A stretch of DNA of 64,000 bases from Amorphophallus konjac (taxonomy: Eukaryota; Streptophyta; Magnoliopsida; Alismatales; Araceae). The stretch covers positions 265,879,519-265,943,518 of the forward strand of contig CM040118.1 of assembly GCA_022559845.1 (NCBI GenBank). Reading direction: 5' to 3'. Of this stretch, positions 1 through 9,796 are shown one piece after another. The notes under the pieces are model-generated. The model had not been told where the DNA came from. It saw only the letters and a list, made by a program, of their open reading frames with translations, and ran no database searches. The translations under genes were made by a program, and so were the position numbers. Within the stretch, counting starts at the first letter, position 1. Each line of letters opens with the position of its first letter.

Positions 1-113
1 CATGTCCACATGTGAATTGAAAAGACCGCTGTAAATCAATTGCTTTTCACACTTAGTATAAAGTTGTAAATAGACTTTGGGAAATACTTGAATTAAATGA
101 CGTAATTACTTAC

Positions 114-1435
114 TAAGAACATGTTGTACAATGAATCGCGGACGGACATCGAAAATCTCTGAAAGTGGAAGCTGCCCCGGGCACATGTGCCAACATGAGT
201 TCGGTGGAATGATGGACAGCGCCGTGGGGTTCAAATTTCATACTGCAATTGCAAATGTCAAAATATTCATATTACACAGTTGAGGGCTAATTAATGTAAT
301 ACAACCTTATAGATTTACCCGGATACCCAACACGGGCGACGTCTATCATGGGTCGTGCCTCCCTCGTGACAACTGCCGACATCGTCAAGGGGCTGACTGG
401 TGGGGGTGGGCCCTGTACAAGTGGGAGGTGGTGGGAGGGCACTGAGACCTGCAAGAATTTATTGTCATGTGGAGTGATACATATACTGCGAACATATAAT
501 TAAAATATACATACCTGCAGCGGGAGGTGGTGGGGTTGGCGTATGCACAACATGTGGGAGGCCACTGAGACCTGCAAGAATTTATTGTCATGTGGAGTGA
601 TACATATACTGCGAACATATAATTAAAATATACATACCTGCAGCGGGAGGTGGTGGGGTTGGCGTATGCACAACATGTGGGAGGCCACTGAGACCTGCAA
701 GAATTTATTGTCATGTGGAGTGATACATATAATGCGAACATATAATTAAAATATACATACCTGCAGCGGGAGGTGGTGGGGGTGGCGTATGCACAACAGG
801 TGGGAGGCCACAGAGACCTGCAAGAATTTATTGTCATGTGGAGTGATACATATAATGCGAACATATAATTAAAATATACATACCTGCAGCGGGAGGTGGT
901 GGGGGTGGCGTATGCACAACAGGTGGGAGGCCACTGAGACCTGCAAGAATTTATTGTCATAAGTAGAACAAATATTGAAGAATTTAAATTAAAATATACA
1001 TACATGATCCTCGAGTCTTTTTGCCACTGAGACCTGCAAGAATTTATTGTCATGTGGAGTGATACAAATATTGCGAACATATAATTAAAATGTACATACC
1101 TGCAGCAGAAGGTGGTGGGAGTGGCGTATGCACAACAGGTGGGAGGCCACTGAGACCTGCAAGAACTTATTTTCATAAGTAGAACAAATGTTCAAGAATT
1201 TAAATTAAAATATACATACCTGTAGCGGGAGGTGGTGGCGTATGTACAAGTGGTGGTGAGCCGACACTTGCACCTATAAATAAATTCTTTTAAGTTTGTA
1301 AATAAATAAAATATTTATATAGCTAACTTATTGATCAAATATACCTGTGTCTGAAGAAGATGGTAGCGAGGAGATAGTAGTGCCCCTCTCACTGCTAGAT
1401 CTCCTCCCACCTCTACTACGACCTCCTCGCACCAT
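114..1435 (-). CDS. Second CACTA gene (TNPA / Ptta-En-Spm-like accessory protein), multi-exon, 3' part missing
   Basis: Predicted from splice sites. Exons on the minus strand: 1435-1345 (ATG, then a basic MVRGGRSRGGRR start and a Ser-rich tail), 1273-1220, 1156-1100, 1033-1004, 940-884, 817-761, 694-638, 571-515, 448-319 and 242-114, then a GTAAGT donor. Every intron is GT-AG. The small exons are phase 1 on both sides, and the frame stays open through the listed exons. Six of them encode a Pro-rich unit like VHTPTPPPPAAG; the final two give non-repetitive sequence. The second gene of plant CACTA elements usually has a Gly/Arg-rich start, a Pro-rich spacer and a Transposase_24 domain; that domain would lie left of the window. 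TNPA-type proteins bind subterminal repeats. Assignment rests on position and composition, not on a seen catalytic domain. The ATG is 126 bp past the TNP2 stop. Confidence 0.65.
449..1219 (-). repeat. Tandem array of complete exon-plus-intron units (123 bp period)
   Basis: Units of 123 bp made of a 57 bp exon and a 66 bp intron. Exact-period copies have exons at 515-571, 638-694, 761-817 and 884-940; a related copy is at 1100-1156, a 30 bp variant at 1004-1033, and a 54 bp relative at 1220-1273. Each exon begins GTCTCAGTGG (or GTGCAAGTG) after TTGCAG or TATAG and ends before GTATGTATAT. Exon lengths 57, 54 and 30 are all multiples of three and the phase is 1-1, so the number of units can change without breaking the frame. 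Introns come in two types of 66 and 63 bp. Confidence 0.85.
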
Positions 1436-1560
1436 TTCCTTATTAATAACAAAACAATTAATACATATTAATCCACAATTATATAAGGCTAGACAAATGT
1501 TATTTAAAATTATGCTTAAAAGTAAGAATCTTCTTACTAAATTATCAAAACATGCCTCCC

Positions 1561-4500
1561 TCATGTTGATATATCTAGCTCAACTTCATCATCTTCGTCA
1601 TCCATAGTAGTCTCATGAGATTCAAAATCTTCATCTTCATCTGATTCTTCGTCCCCTCTAACATCAACATTTAGCTCCGTCGGATCGACTTCTTCCACGC
1701 CATCTCGCGTACGTAATGACAGTGGCTCATCAGATTCGTCCATATTAAACCTAGAGGAACCGACAACGCCAACTTCGTCTGATTGATAATATTCAGCACG
1801 AGCAACCTCTGAGACATCTCCACTCATAGTTAACTCATAAGTGGGAAAGAGTTTTGAGTTAACCCTGCAAACTGCCCACCAATCTCTATTCTTGGATGAT
1901 GGATAGCTTGAATAGTACACTTGCTGGGCTTGTGCGGCTAAAATGAACGGTTCATAGGTCTTAAGTTTAAACCTATGCTTGACATTGACAATCCCATAAT
2001 TTGTGTCATGTAGAACAGAATTAGGATCAAACCATTGACACTTAAATATATATACATGATTGTCTTGTCCCAAATACTGAAGTTCTAAGACTTCTTCAAT
2101 AATACCATAGTAGTCCAATTCCATTTCATTGTATAAATTTCCCTTCACACATACGCCGCTGTTCATCGTAGACTTATTTCGCCCATAATCCCTTGTATGA
2201 AATTTGTATCCATTCACAATATATCCCGGATAGGCACGTGTCTGGTTCGAGGGGCCATAACTTATCTGTTGTACTCTTTGATCAGTAATGAGACCTTGTT
2301 CAACCTATATTCAAATTAGAGTAGTTAAAATAATAACAATTACCTCAACATACGTAAATACAAACATATATATTCAGAGTTCACACTAACTCGGTTTCTT
2401 AGCCATTTGGAAAAAAACTTGTCGCGTTCTTTTTCAATCTCCACATCCTGGATATTTGGACATTTTTCAGCTAATTCTGAATCAAATTGTCTGCAATATA
2501 AATGTAGCACCCCGTAAAAAAAATGATTAAAAAAATTGATAAAGCCAATGTATAGACTTTGTGAAGTCAATGTTGTATAGACTTTGAGGAAGCCAATGTA
2601 TAGACTTTGAGGAAGCCAATGTATAGACTTTGTGAAGTCAATGTTGTATAGACTTTGAGGATGTATAGACTTATGGAGTTGCTGGAAATGTGAATTAATA
2701 TCTTACTCAACATAAGGTTCAATCTCGAGGCAATTCAAAAGAATATATATCTCAGCGGCGTGCAACTCTCTATCTTCGAGCGTGCGAGTCAAGCAACGTC
2801 CGAACGCACGTCCAGGATGTTTAAATATGGAGAGCCGATCGGACGATTCATCCACTCCCCCATCATCATTACGTGGAGGTCGAGTACGACGAGTTTGAAT
2901 CTCTGGCTCAAAGTACATAGAACAGAAGTTCGAAATTTCTTCAAGAATGTATGCCTCAGCAATCGAACCCTCCACCTGTGCCTTGTTGCGAACTTTCATT
3001 TTTAATTCATGCATGCACCTACAACAACAAGTCAGATGACAACAAAATGTAGCGGCTATGGACGACTTATAAGTTAACAAAAATTGTCACATACCTCTCA
3101 AATGGATACATCCATCGAAATTGTACTGGACCTCCGACGATAGCCTCATATGGCAAATGAACTACCAGGTGCTCCATCGAATCAAAGAATGCCGGAGGAA
3201 ATATCTTCTCTAGCTTGCAAATGGTTGTGACAACATCTTGTTCGATAGTTTGTACATCCCGAAGTCTGAGTTCAGATGCACATAAAATCTTGAAAAATTG
3301 ACTCATCTCAGCTAGTGCTCCCCATATCTGCTTTGGCAACAAATCACGAAATGCAATGGGCAGTAGCCTCTCCATGAACACATGACAGTCGTGACTTTTC
3401 ATACCATATATTTTCCCCTCATTAACATTCACACAACGGGCTATGTTGGATGCATATCCATCTGGGAATCTCAGTTGTTTCAACCACTGGCATACTTCCT
3501 TGATCTGTGTATCATGAAGCACATAAGTTGCTTTAGGCTGCACAGTTTTGCCATTGACACTTTGTAGTTCCAATTCTGGACGTCTACAAAGCATCTTTAA
3601 ATCCATGCGTGCTTTGGCGTTGTCCTTTGTTTTCCCTTTAACATTCATGATCGTATTGAACACATTATCAAAAAACTTCTTCTCGGTATGCATGACATCC
3701 AGATTGTGTCGTACAAGAAGAGTTGACCAATAAGGTAATTCCCAAAAAATGCTTTTCTTGACCCAGTTGTGATCCTTTCCAAAATTAGGGAGTTGCCGTG
3801 TGCTACCAGACAATTGAACTACATCTGGTAAATTGTGCACCCGTGACGCCATATGTAGACCCGACACCCGTTGCAAGTCAGCTTCATCCATTTCAACAGT
3901 ATTTTTTTTAAACGAGTCTTTTTGCCTTCGAAAAGGATGGTCACTTGGTAGCAACCGCCGATGGCAATCAAACCAACAGCTTTTCCCCCCATGTTTCAAT
4001 ACAAATGATTTGGTATCTTCCATACAGTAAGGACATGCTAGCCTCCCATGTGTGCTCCAACCAGATAGCATTCCATATGCAGGGAAGTCACTTATTGTCC
4101 ACATCAGTGCAGCCTTCATAATAAAATTTTTCTTCCTATATGCATCATAAGTAACAACTCCATCAGTCCATAAAACTTTGAGCTCATCAATCAACGGCCT
4201 GAGATATATGTCCAAATTTTTTCCGGGACTTTTTGGACCAGGAATTACTAGGGACAAAAATAGATTTTCTCGCTTCATGCACATGTGCGGCGGAAGGTTG
4301 TACGGTGTCATGAACACTGGCCAACAAGAATAAGCTGCCACTGAACCACCGAATGGATTAAAGCCATCTGTGCATAAACCCAATCGAACATTACGTGACT
4401 CCCTTGAAAAGGTAAGATGAGTACGACTAAAGTGAGTCCAAGCTTCACCATCGGCAGGATGACTGATTATATCATCGGCACGACGTACTCTTTCGGTGTG

Positions 4501-5328
4501 CCATGTCATATGCCGAGCCGTCTTTGAGGACATATACAGTCGCTGCAGCCTAGGCACAAGAGGGAAGTATCGCAACGCCTTGTAAGGTACATCTTTTGCC
4601 TTTGAATTGACCCCCCCCTTAGGTTTGAATCTGTCATGGCCACAAACTGAACATGATATCTTATCTGCATCATCTTTGTAATATAACATACAATGATTCG
4701 GACATGCATCTATTTTCACATATCCAAGTCCTAAGTCATTGACCATCTTTTTTGCACGGTAAAAAGTTTCTGGCAACTTCTCGTCTCGAGGTAACATACT
4801 CTTGATCAAGAGGAGGAGACGGTCAAAACAAGTCTCACTGATGTGAAATTCAGATTTCAAGTTCAACAACTGTGACACTGCAGACAATCGAGTGTGATTT
4901 TCACAACCATCCCACAGCGGCTCATCAGCATCCCTAAGTAGTTCATAAAATCTTCCGGCTATCTTATTCGGCACTTCATCGTGAATATTAAAACTAGGAC
5001 CAGCAGCATCTACAACCATATCCACGTACCCACTTGTGCCTGCAATATTGTCGGGCTCATACCTCCCGAATTGCTCACCATGACACGTCCAATTCGTATA
5101 ACCATCCACGAACCCTTTCGTGTACAAATGATGTTGCACATCCCATGTTGAACACCACCTCAAGTTTCTACAACTTGAACAAGGGCAACGAATGTGACCG
5201 TCGCGATCTATTGCTGCATTTGGATTCCCCAATGCAAATTGAATGAAACTCTCAACCCCAAGCTTAAAGTCATCTGACACCACCCGGTCAACTATTCTAC
5301 GATACATCCATGAACGATCTGTCGACAT
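1561..5328 (-). CDS. CACTA transposase TNP2, four exons, apparently intact
   Basis: Catalyses excision and integration of CACTA elements in the nucleus. Exons on the minus strand: 5328-3095, 3018-2707, 2490-2391, 2304-1561, with GT-AG introns. They total 3390 nt, an open frame of 1129 codons plus TGA. The start is the ATG of MSTDRSWMY, the usual Transpos_assoc beginning. Domains in order: Transpos_assoc (about residues 4-85, with a CPCSSC cluster), TNP2 core (about 180-600), DUF4218 (about 690-840), DUF4216 (about 880-1000) and an acidic tail rich in D and E. Candidate catalytic acids are D321 in CTDGFNPFG, D414 in SDFPAYGMLSGW and E549 in DVMHTEKK; the D/D/E roles are inferred from the family. 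The exon 1-2 junction rebuilds YPFER-CMHELK and exon 3-4 rebuilds WLRNR-VEQ. Splicing is inferred, not observed. No stop or frameshift was found. Confidence 0.9.
2547..2672 (-). repeat. Short tandem repeats inside TNP2 intron 2
   Basis: About five copies of a unit near 25 bp containing TGTATAGACTTTG(T/A)G(A/G)A followed by GTCAATGT or GCCAATGT. It lies wholly within the intron between TNP2 exons 2 and 3, so it does not affect the protein. Confidence 0.7.
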
Positions 5329-5480
5329 TTTGCCTGCACCCAATAAATGACAATACACATCCTAACTTTCAAATCATTACTCATAATATTACACCCGACC
5401 CTTTCCTCACATCGTTCATCATAGACCATTTGCAGTTGGAAGAGGAATATTGATTAGATTATCACTTTTTAACCCATCCA

Positions 5481-5745
5481 TGAAGGTTTGATCGCACAAT
5501 CACTTACTATATGTGCTGCACGATTTGCTAAAAATTTCGGCATCATCTCCCCACACTTCTCCGATATACCAAATATATTTATTGATTTTGAAATTTTCTT
5601 AAACACTTACAAGTAAGTGGTTAAGAAAACACTCAAAATCAATAATGGTATATCAGAGAAGAGTGAGGAGACGCAACCGAAATTCTCAACAAACCATACA
5701 AACATATATAGTAAATGACTGCCTAAGTGCGATCAAACATTCACA
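5481..5745. repeat. Long imperfect hairpin upstream of TNP2
   Basis: Two arms of roughly 125 nt face each other around position 5608. Matching blocks include GGTTTGATCGCAC with its complement at 5727-5740, AATTTCGG near 5548 with CCGAAATT near 5678, and TCCGATATACCA near 5566 with TGGTATATCAGA near 5648. Arm identity by eye is about 75-85 %, with small indels. It lies 150-420 bp upstream of the TNP2 start. It may be a foldback insertion or an inverted duplication able to give a folded transcript. Confidence 0.7.
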
Positions 5746-5754
5746 GACTGTCCA

Positions 5755-5845
5755 AACGGGACAATTCAAGACTTTGAGGTAGATATATACATTCTCATAA
5801 ATAAATGAGAACATACATATCAATCCCAAAGTCTTGAACGGGAAG
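5755..5845. repeat. Second hairpin upstream of TNP2
   Basis: Arms at about 5755-5799 and 5804-5845, with the core TTCAAGACTTTG paired to CAAAGTCTTGAA and the loop flanked by TTCTCAT and ATGAGAA. The stem is about 40 bp with a handful of mismatches and a very short loop. It starts 10 bp after the longer hairpin. Confidence 0.7.
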
Positions 5846-5876
5846 GCACATTGACACGGTTTTAACGCGCTCTCCT

Positions 5877-5913
5877 GAGGTGCGTGTAATGTTAGGTCGC
5901 ACCCACGCACCTC
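5877..5913. repeat. Third, short perfect-stem hairpin
   Basis: GAGGTGCGTG at 5877-5886 pairs perfectly with CACGCACCTC about 15 nt later. It completes a run of three hairpins between 5481 and 5913. Such a stem can occur by chance in a GC-rich stretch, but its position directly after two larger hairpins is notable. Confidence 0.5.
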
Positions 5914-6300
5914 AACTCACAGGGAATACCCCATGCATTTATATAACATAAAATTAAATAACAACGCAATTATCATTATGCACATATCAAATTAAATAAC
6001 ACCCAAATTACAAAAATTTTCAAATGAATAACATCGAAGCAAAACAATCTACATTTTTGAGCTAAATTAACATCAAATTTCTATTAAAATCAGATTTAAA
6101 ATTATATTTACATGCAATTAAAATCCACAAAGTTTTAAATCACAAAACGAATTTTTTGGGTATTTACCTATTGCTATAGAGAATTCTGATTTCTTTGCAT
6201 TTATCCACATCTTTGTATATATGTACTACTTAAGATATGTGGTCATTCCATTTCTCTATATCTTCTTATCATCATAAGACAAGGTTCAAATGGGATCACT
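5914..6300. other. AT-rich stretch of the CACTA 5' region, no gene seen
   Basis: Strongly AT-rich sequence with many short A and T runs. I see no coding sequence, repeat array or element end in it. Confidence 0.6.
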
Positions 6301-6482
6301 TTCAACCTCAGTGGAGCATGTACGGATGCCCCTCCCACAAAGCTCCCCCTCCTCCCACCCGCCCTCCTGCTCCCACTGAGCTCCCCCCCACTGGAACCCT
6401 CTCGGATGCCCCTCCCCCCTCCCACGGAGCTCCCCGTCCCACCAAGCTCCACCCCCCTCCCACAGAGCTCCCCCCTCTCCTC
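6301..6482. repeat. C/T-rich imperfect repeat (CCCCTCCCACxGAGCTCCC type)
   Basis: Degenerate direct repeats of blocks such as CCCTCCCAC followed by GAGCTCCC, with period about 20-40 bp. Apparent reading frames across it are Pro-rich by composition only. It abuts the end of the captured ARF fragment. Confidence 0.6.
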
Positions 6483-6915
6483 TGTATGCTGAACAGTCGA
6501 GCAAGATCCTACTTCAACTCATCATTGCCCGAAGACCGAGTGATATCTATTGATCTACCAATCAAAAAGCTGCTATCATTAGTGGAGTCACTAGAATTAA
6601 ATGCCACATCTGGAACCCCAAAAGATTGAGAAACAATTGATGTTGAGAATTCTGCTTGAGTTTCCTTGGAGCCACTGGAATTGGAAATAATGTTGTTTGA
6701 AGTGAGATCAGTCTGATAGTCTTTGCCAGAGCTTATATTTTTTGCTAGTAAAGGATCACTAGGCATTGGTATCCCAAGAGGGTTATCAATGTCAACTCCA
6801 AAAAGGACATTGTTTCTCGGATCAGAAGTTGGAACTTCACTTTCCTGCATACCATCTGAACTAAAAATTAATGATTGTTGATTGAATGAAGGTTCTTTGA
6901 TGGTGTTCTTGTAAA
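6483..6915 (-). pseudogene. Captured fragment of a class A auxin response factor (ARF5/7/19-like)
   Basis: On the minus strand this encodes stretches characteristic of the C-terminal half of activator ARFs: SDPRNNVLFGVDIDNPLG, then SIVSQSFGVPDVAFNSSDST and NDSSFL, followed by GRSIDITRSSGNDELK, the start of the PB1 (AUX/IAA-type) dimerisation domain. Intact ARFs have about 25-30 residues between SSFL and GRSIDIT (a Pro-rich piece plus RTYTKVYKRG); these are missing, as if an exon had been lost. After DELK a TAG stands where ARFs have Gln, then DLARLFSIQ continues the match before it stops near 6483. Upstream the frame can be followed to about 6915. No DNA-binding domain is present. It lies in the same orientation as the CACTA genes, so it is probably a gene fragment taken up by the transposon. 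Identification is from memory of the family. Confidence 0.8.
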
Positions 6916-7540
6916 CTCTGGCTATTTATTGCGTTTAGAATGTCACATGCCCAGGAAAGGAAAAATACAGCTATCATCAAGTTCTGTCCGGGGCAAGACT
7001 AGGAACATGTGTAGCATTTCACACAAGCGATTTATTTTTTTTAAAAAAAATAACCTGTGTATCGTTAAACTAAACCCATGGTTGTTCAGTCCAAATCAGT
7101 CTCCGTGGGTCCGACGAGTCTCCCCAGTCTAATTCAGTCCAAATTAATCAGGAAGAAGCTACCCAGGGAGATCCCAAGTGATGTGAAATTGTTCACAGTG
7201 GCCAATTTGGGCAGGGAGTGAGACGGTCACTTAGGCCACGGGTCCAAATTATCTATGACTCCGTTACGTGGAGTTTGGCTGGATTTGTGGGGATGAGTTT
7301 TAAAATTATACTCATTAAAATATCTGACATCTCTATCATTTTAATCAAATGTAGTATTAAGATCTTGACTTATGCGCCCTGATAGATTTTTGGAGGAGAA
7401 TAAGACATGTTCAAACTGAGTCTATTTTCGGAATTTGCGATATCTCACTCCAACGAGTTTTTAGATAGATTCTACAAATTAAAATACATCCACCTAATGT
7501 TCAAACTAGATTTTACAAGAACAGCATCATAATGAGAGGG
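6916..7540. other. Unassigned sequence of the CACTA 5' region
   Basis: Moderate GC content and no coherent reading frame. It includes short repeats of CAGTCCAAAT and CAGTCTAATT around 7085-7140 and a run of T then A near 7028-7048. I recognise no gene or element. Confidence 0.5.
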
Positions 7541-7935
7541 GGAGAGGGGCCACGGACAGGGGAAGAGAGGGCAGTGGAGGGGGTGGGGGAGGGTGGCCAG
7601 AGGGAGTGAGAGGGAGAGGGAGTGAGGGAGCAGGACAGGGGAGAGAGGGCAGTGGAGGGGGTGGGGGAGGGCGACCAGAGGGAGTGAGGGAGCGCGAGAG
7701 GGGAGAGGGAGAGGGAGTGAGGGAGCCGGACAGGGGAGAGAGGGCAGTGGAGGGGGTGGGGGAGGGCGGCCAGAGGGAGTGAGGGAGCGCGAGAGGGGAG
7801 AGGGAGAGGGAGTGAGGGAGCCGGACAGGGGAGAGAGGGCAGTGGAGGGGGTGGGGGAGGGCGGCCAGAGGGAGTGAGGGAGCGCGAGAGGGGAGAGGGA
7901 GAGGGAGTGAGGGAGCCGGACAGGGGAGAGGGAGA
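7541..7935. repeat. 95-bp purine-rich minisatellite
   Basis: Four to five copies of a 95 bp unit. The marker CAGGGGAGAG occurs at 7636, 7731, 7826 and 7921, exactly 95 bp apart, with a shorter first unit at 7557. The unit is almost purely A and G on the plus strand (GGGAGTGAGGGAG, GGGGAGAGGGAGAGG). Because 95 is not a multiple of three, all three minus-strand frames read the same Pro/Ser/Leu-rich peptides in turn; these are compositional and not genes. Confidence 0.9.
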
Positions 7936-8087
7936 GGGATTGAGGGAGGGGAACATGATCGGGAGAGAGAGAGGGAGAGCGAGGCCACTTACCGCGGGTT
8001 TTTTGCATGAAAATTATTGTTAGACGTGAATTTGTAAAAAAAAAATTACTCGTGAAAATACATTAATAGTTATATCACTCTGTATTA

Positions 8088-8605
8088 AGGGCTGTCAATG
8101 GGCCGGGCCTGGGCTGAGCTTAAGTTGACCCGGCCCGAGCCCGACTTGTTAATATTAAGCTCGAGCTCGGGCTGGGCCCGATATTATTTAAAAAATATAA
8201 AGCCCGACTAAGGCTTGGCTCGGCCCGACAACGTAAATAGAAAAATAAAAAAAATAAAAATTAATATATTTAATAATATAAAGTTTATAATCTCACTAAA
8301 TTAATTAACAAATTGATATTAATTACATAATTTATGTGAAAAGAGAGTTTTAAATTTTCTAAGTAAGTAAAATAACATAATTTTAATTAAATAATTTTTA
8401 AATTTTAAAGTGGGAATAAAAAAAGAGAACGGGCCAGGCCGGCCCGCGGGTCAAACTCAAAGCTCGAGCCCGACCCGCGGGTCTAGTCGGGCCGGGCTTT
8501 TAGGTCCGACTAAAAACCCGCGGGCCGAAAAAAATCTTGTGGCCCGGCCCGAAATCAAGCCAAACCCGAGGGCCTGTCGGATCGGCCTGCCCCATTGACA
8601 GCCCT
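8088..8605. mobile_element. Small foldback / hAT-like non-autonomous element (518 bp)
   Basis: Ends in an inverted repeat: AGGGCTGTCAATGGG at 8088 and CCCATTGACAGCCCT ending at 8605. Both flanks inside the ends are very rich in CGGGCC and GGCCCG (about 130 bp left, 190 bp right), and the centre (about 8230-8410) is AT-rich. No coding capacity. The flanks ACTCTGTA and ACTCTATA resemble an imperfect 8 bp target duplication, but the left copy is three bases off the inverted repeat, so superfamily assignment is tentative. It lies inside the CACTA element. Confidence 0.7.
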
Positions 8606-8726
8606 ACTCTATAAACCCTAATTGTGCAAAAATGTCATTGTCGTAATTATTCGTTATTGCCCGAGAATCTAACCATGATTAATTTTAACCAGACATTGAG
8701 AAAAAATTAACATATACCTAACTAAA

Positions 8727-8754
8727 ATAAAATAAAATAAAATAAAATAAAAAT
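8727..8754. repeat. (AAAAT)n microsatellite
   Basis: Five to six perfect AAAAT units in a row, followed by the C-rich block. Confidence 0.9.
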
Positions 8755-8761
8755 AATTTGT

Positions 8762-9480
8762 AACACCCTCCCCAACCTCCCACCGAAATATGCCCCCACA
8801 CTCACACCCCACCGTATGCTCCCCATCCCCGTCGGAGTTAAGCCCCCTCCACCACCCCACCCTGCCACTACAACCCCCCCTCCCCAGTCCCCACCAAGGT
8901 AAATCCCCCTCCATCACCCCACCTTGTAGTTGCAGCCCCCCTCCCTGCATGAGTAAGCCCCCCACACACCCCACATCTATGCTGCCTCCTCCCGGTGGGA
9001 GTAAGCCCCCCACCAACCCTGTTTGACCCCCTCCCCACTGGAGTAGCCCCCACACCCTACCCCCCTCCCCGCTGAAGTTAGCCCCCCCCCACCCCCACAC
9101 TGTGAGCCCCCCTCACCCACCAGAGTAACCCTGCCCCACCCTACCCCCTTCTCACCAGAGTAAGCCACCCCCACCCCCCACACTATATGAAACCCCCCTC
9201 CCCATCTGAGTATTCTCCCCAACCGACCCCCCCGTCCCCTCGCTGCCGGCCACCGCAGGAACCCCCTCCCCTTCCAAAACACCCGTCCCCTCATCGCCGG
9301 CCCCCCTCCCCTTCCCAAACCCCCATCCCCTCACCCCCGGCCGCCATGGGAACCCCCATCCCCTTCCCAACTGCCCTCCCCAACCGACCCCCCTCCCCTC
9401 GCCGCCAGCCGCCGCCACGGGAACGACGCCCCTCCTCTCCCCTTCCCCATCGACACCCCTCCCACACCCCCAGCGAGAAC
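8762..9480. repeat. C-rich degenerate repeat block with many runs of four or more C
   Basis: Long tract of short C runs separated by A, T or CTCC, with recurrent AGTAAGCCCCCC, CACCCCACC and CCCCTCCCC. Repeats are imperfect with a loose period of about 40-60 bp. On the minus strand it has many closely spaced G runs. Reading frames on either strand are low-complexity (Pro- or Gly-rich) and are not taken as genes. Confidence 0.7.
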
Positions 9481-9796
9481 AAATGCAGGTTAAAAAAAAG
9501 ACAGAGGGTGAGGGGGGACATACCGGCGGCGATCGTCTGAGCTTCGGCGAGGAAGGTGGGCACGGCTGCGAGCTAACACGAATGGCGGTGGGCACGATAG
9601 CAAGGACGTCGACGTTGAGGATGGCGAGGATGGCGACGGTGGCTTCTGACGACTTTGCGGCTCCGGCGGCTCCGGCGGCGACGACCGGAAGCAGAGGGCA
9701 GAGGAGAAGGAGAGAGTGAGAGGGAGAGTGGGGGGGGTGGAAATGGGGTCGGGTGGAAGGGGTGGGAGGGAGGGGCCGACGGTGGCGGGAAAGGGG
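9481..9796. other. GC-rich segment between the C-rich block and the CACTA terminus
   Basis: Contains CGG/GCG-rich sequence on the plus strand (GGCGGCTCCGGCGGCGACGA near 9660) and a G-rich stretch near 9725-9780. Given the minus-strand genes and the terminus at 10070, this may be the CACTA 5' leader or promoter region. No recognisable protein. Confidence 0.35.

Noticed and set aside
385..1176. A continuous 263-codon minus-strand frame with repeated CCAYATPTTS motifs
   Set aside because: It reads straight through introns of the exon array; the spliced Pro-rich frame keeps phase with the neighbouring exons and is preferred.
449..1219. Regular direct repeats resembling a CRISPR array
   Set aside because: The period is 123 bp, units are nearly identical throughout with no unique spacers, and the context is a plant transposon.
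6483..6915. A real ARF gene in the region
   Set aside because: Only about 430 bp is present, with no DNA-binding domain, a missing internal segment and a stop; it lies inside a transposon.
7472..8008. Three overlapping long minus-strand Pro/Ser-rich frames
   Set aside because: They are readings of a 95 bp minisatellite in all three phases and reflect composition only.
9152..9595. Long Gly/Arg- or Pro-rich frames on both strands of the C-rich block
   Set aside because: Low complexity, present on both strands and with no domain or splice support.
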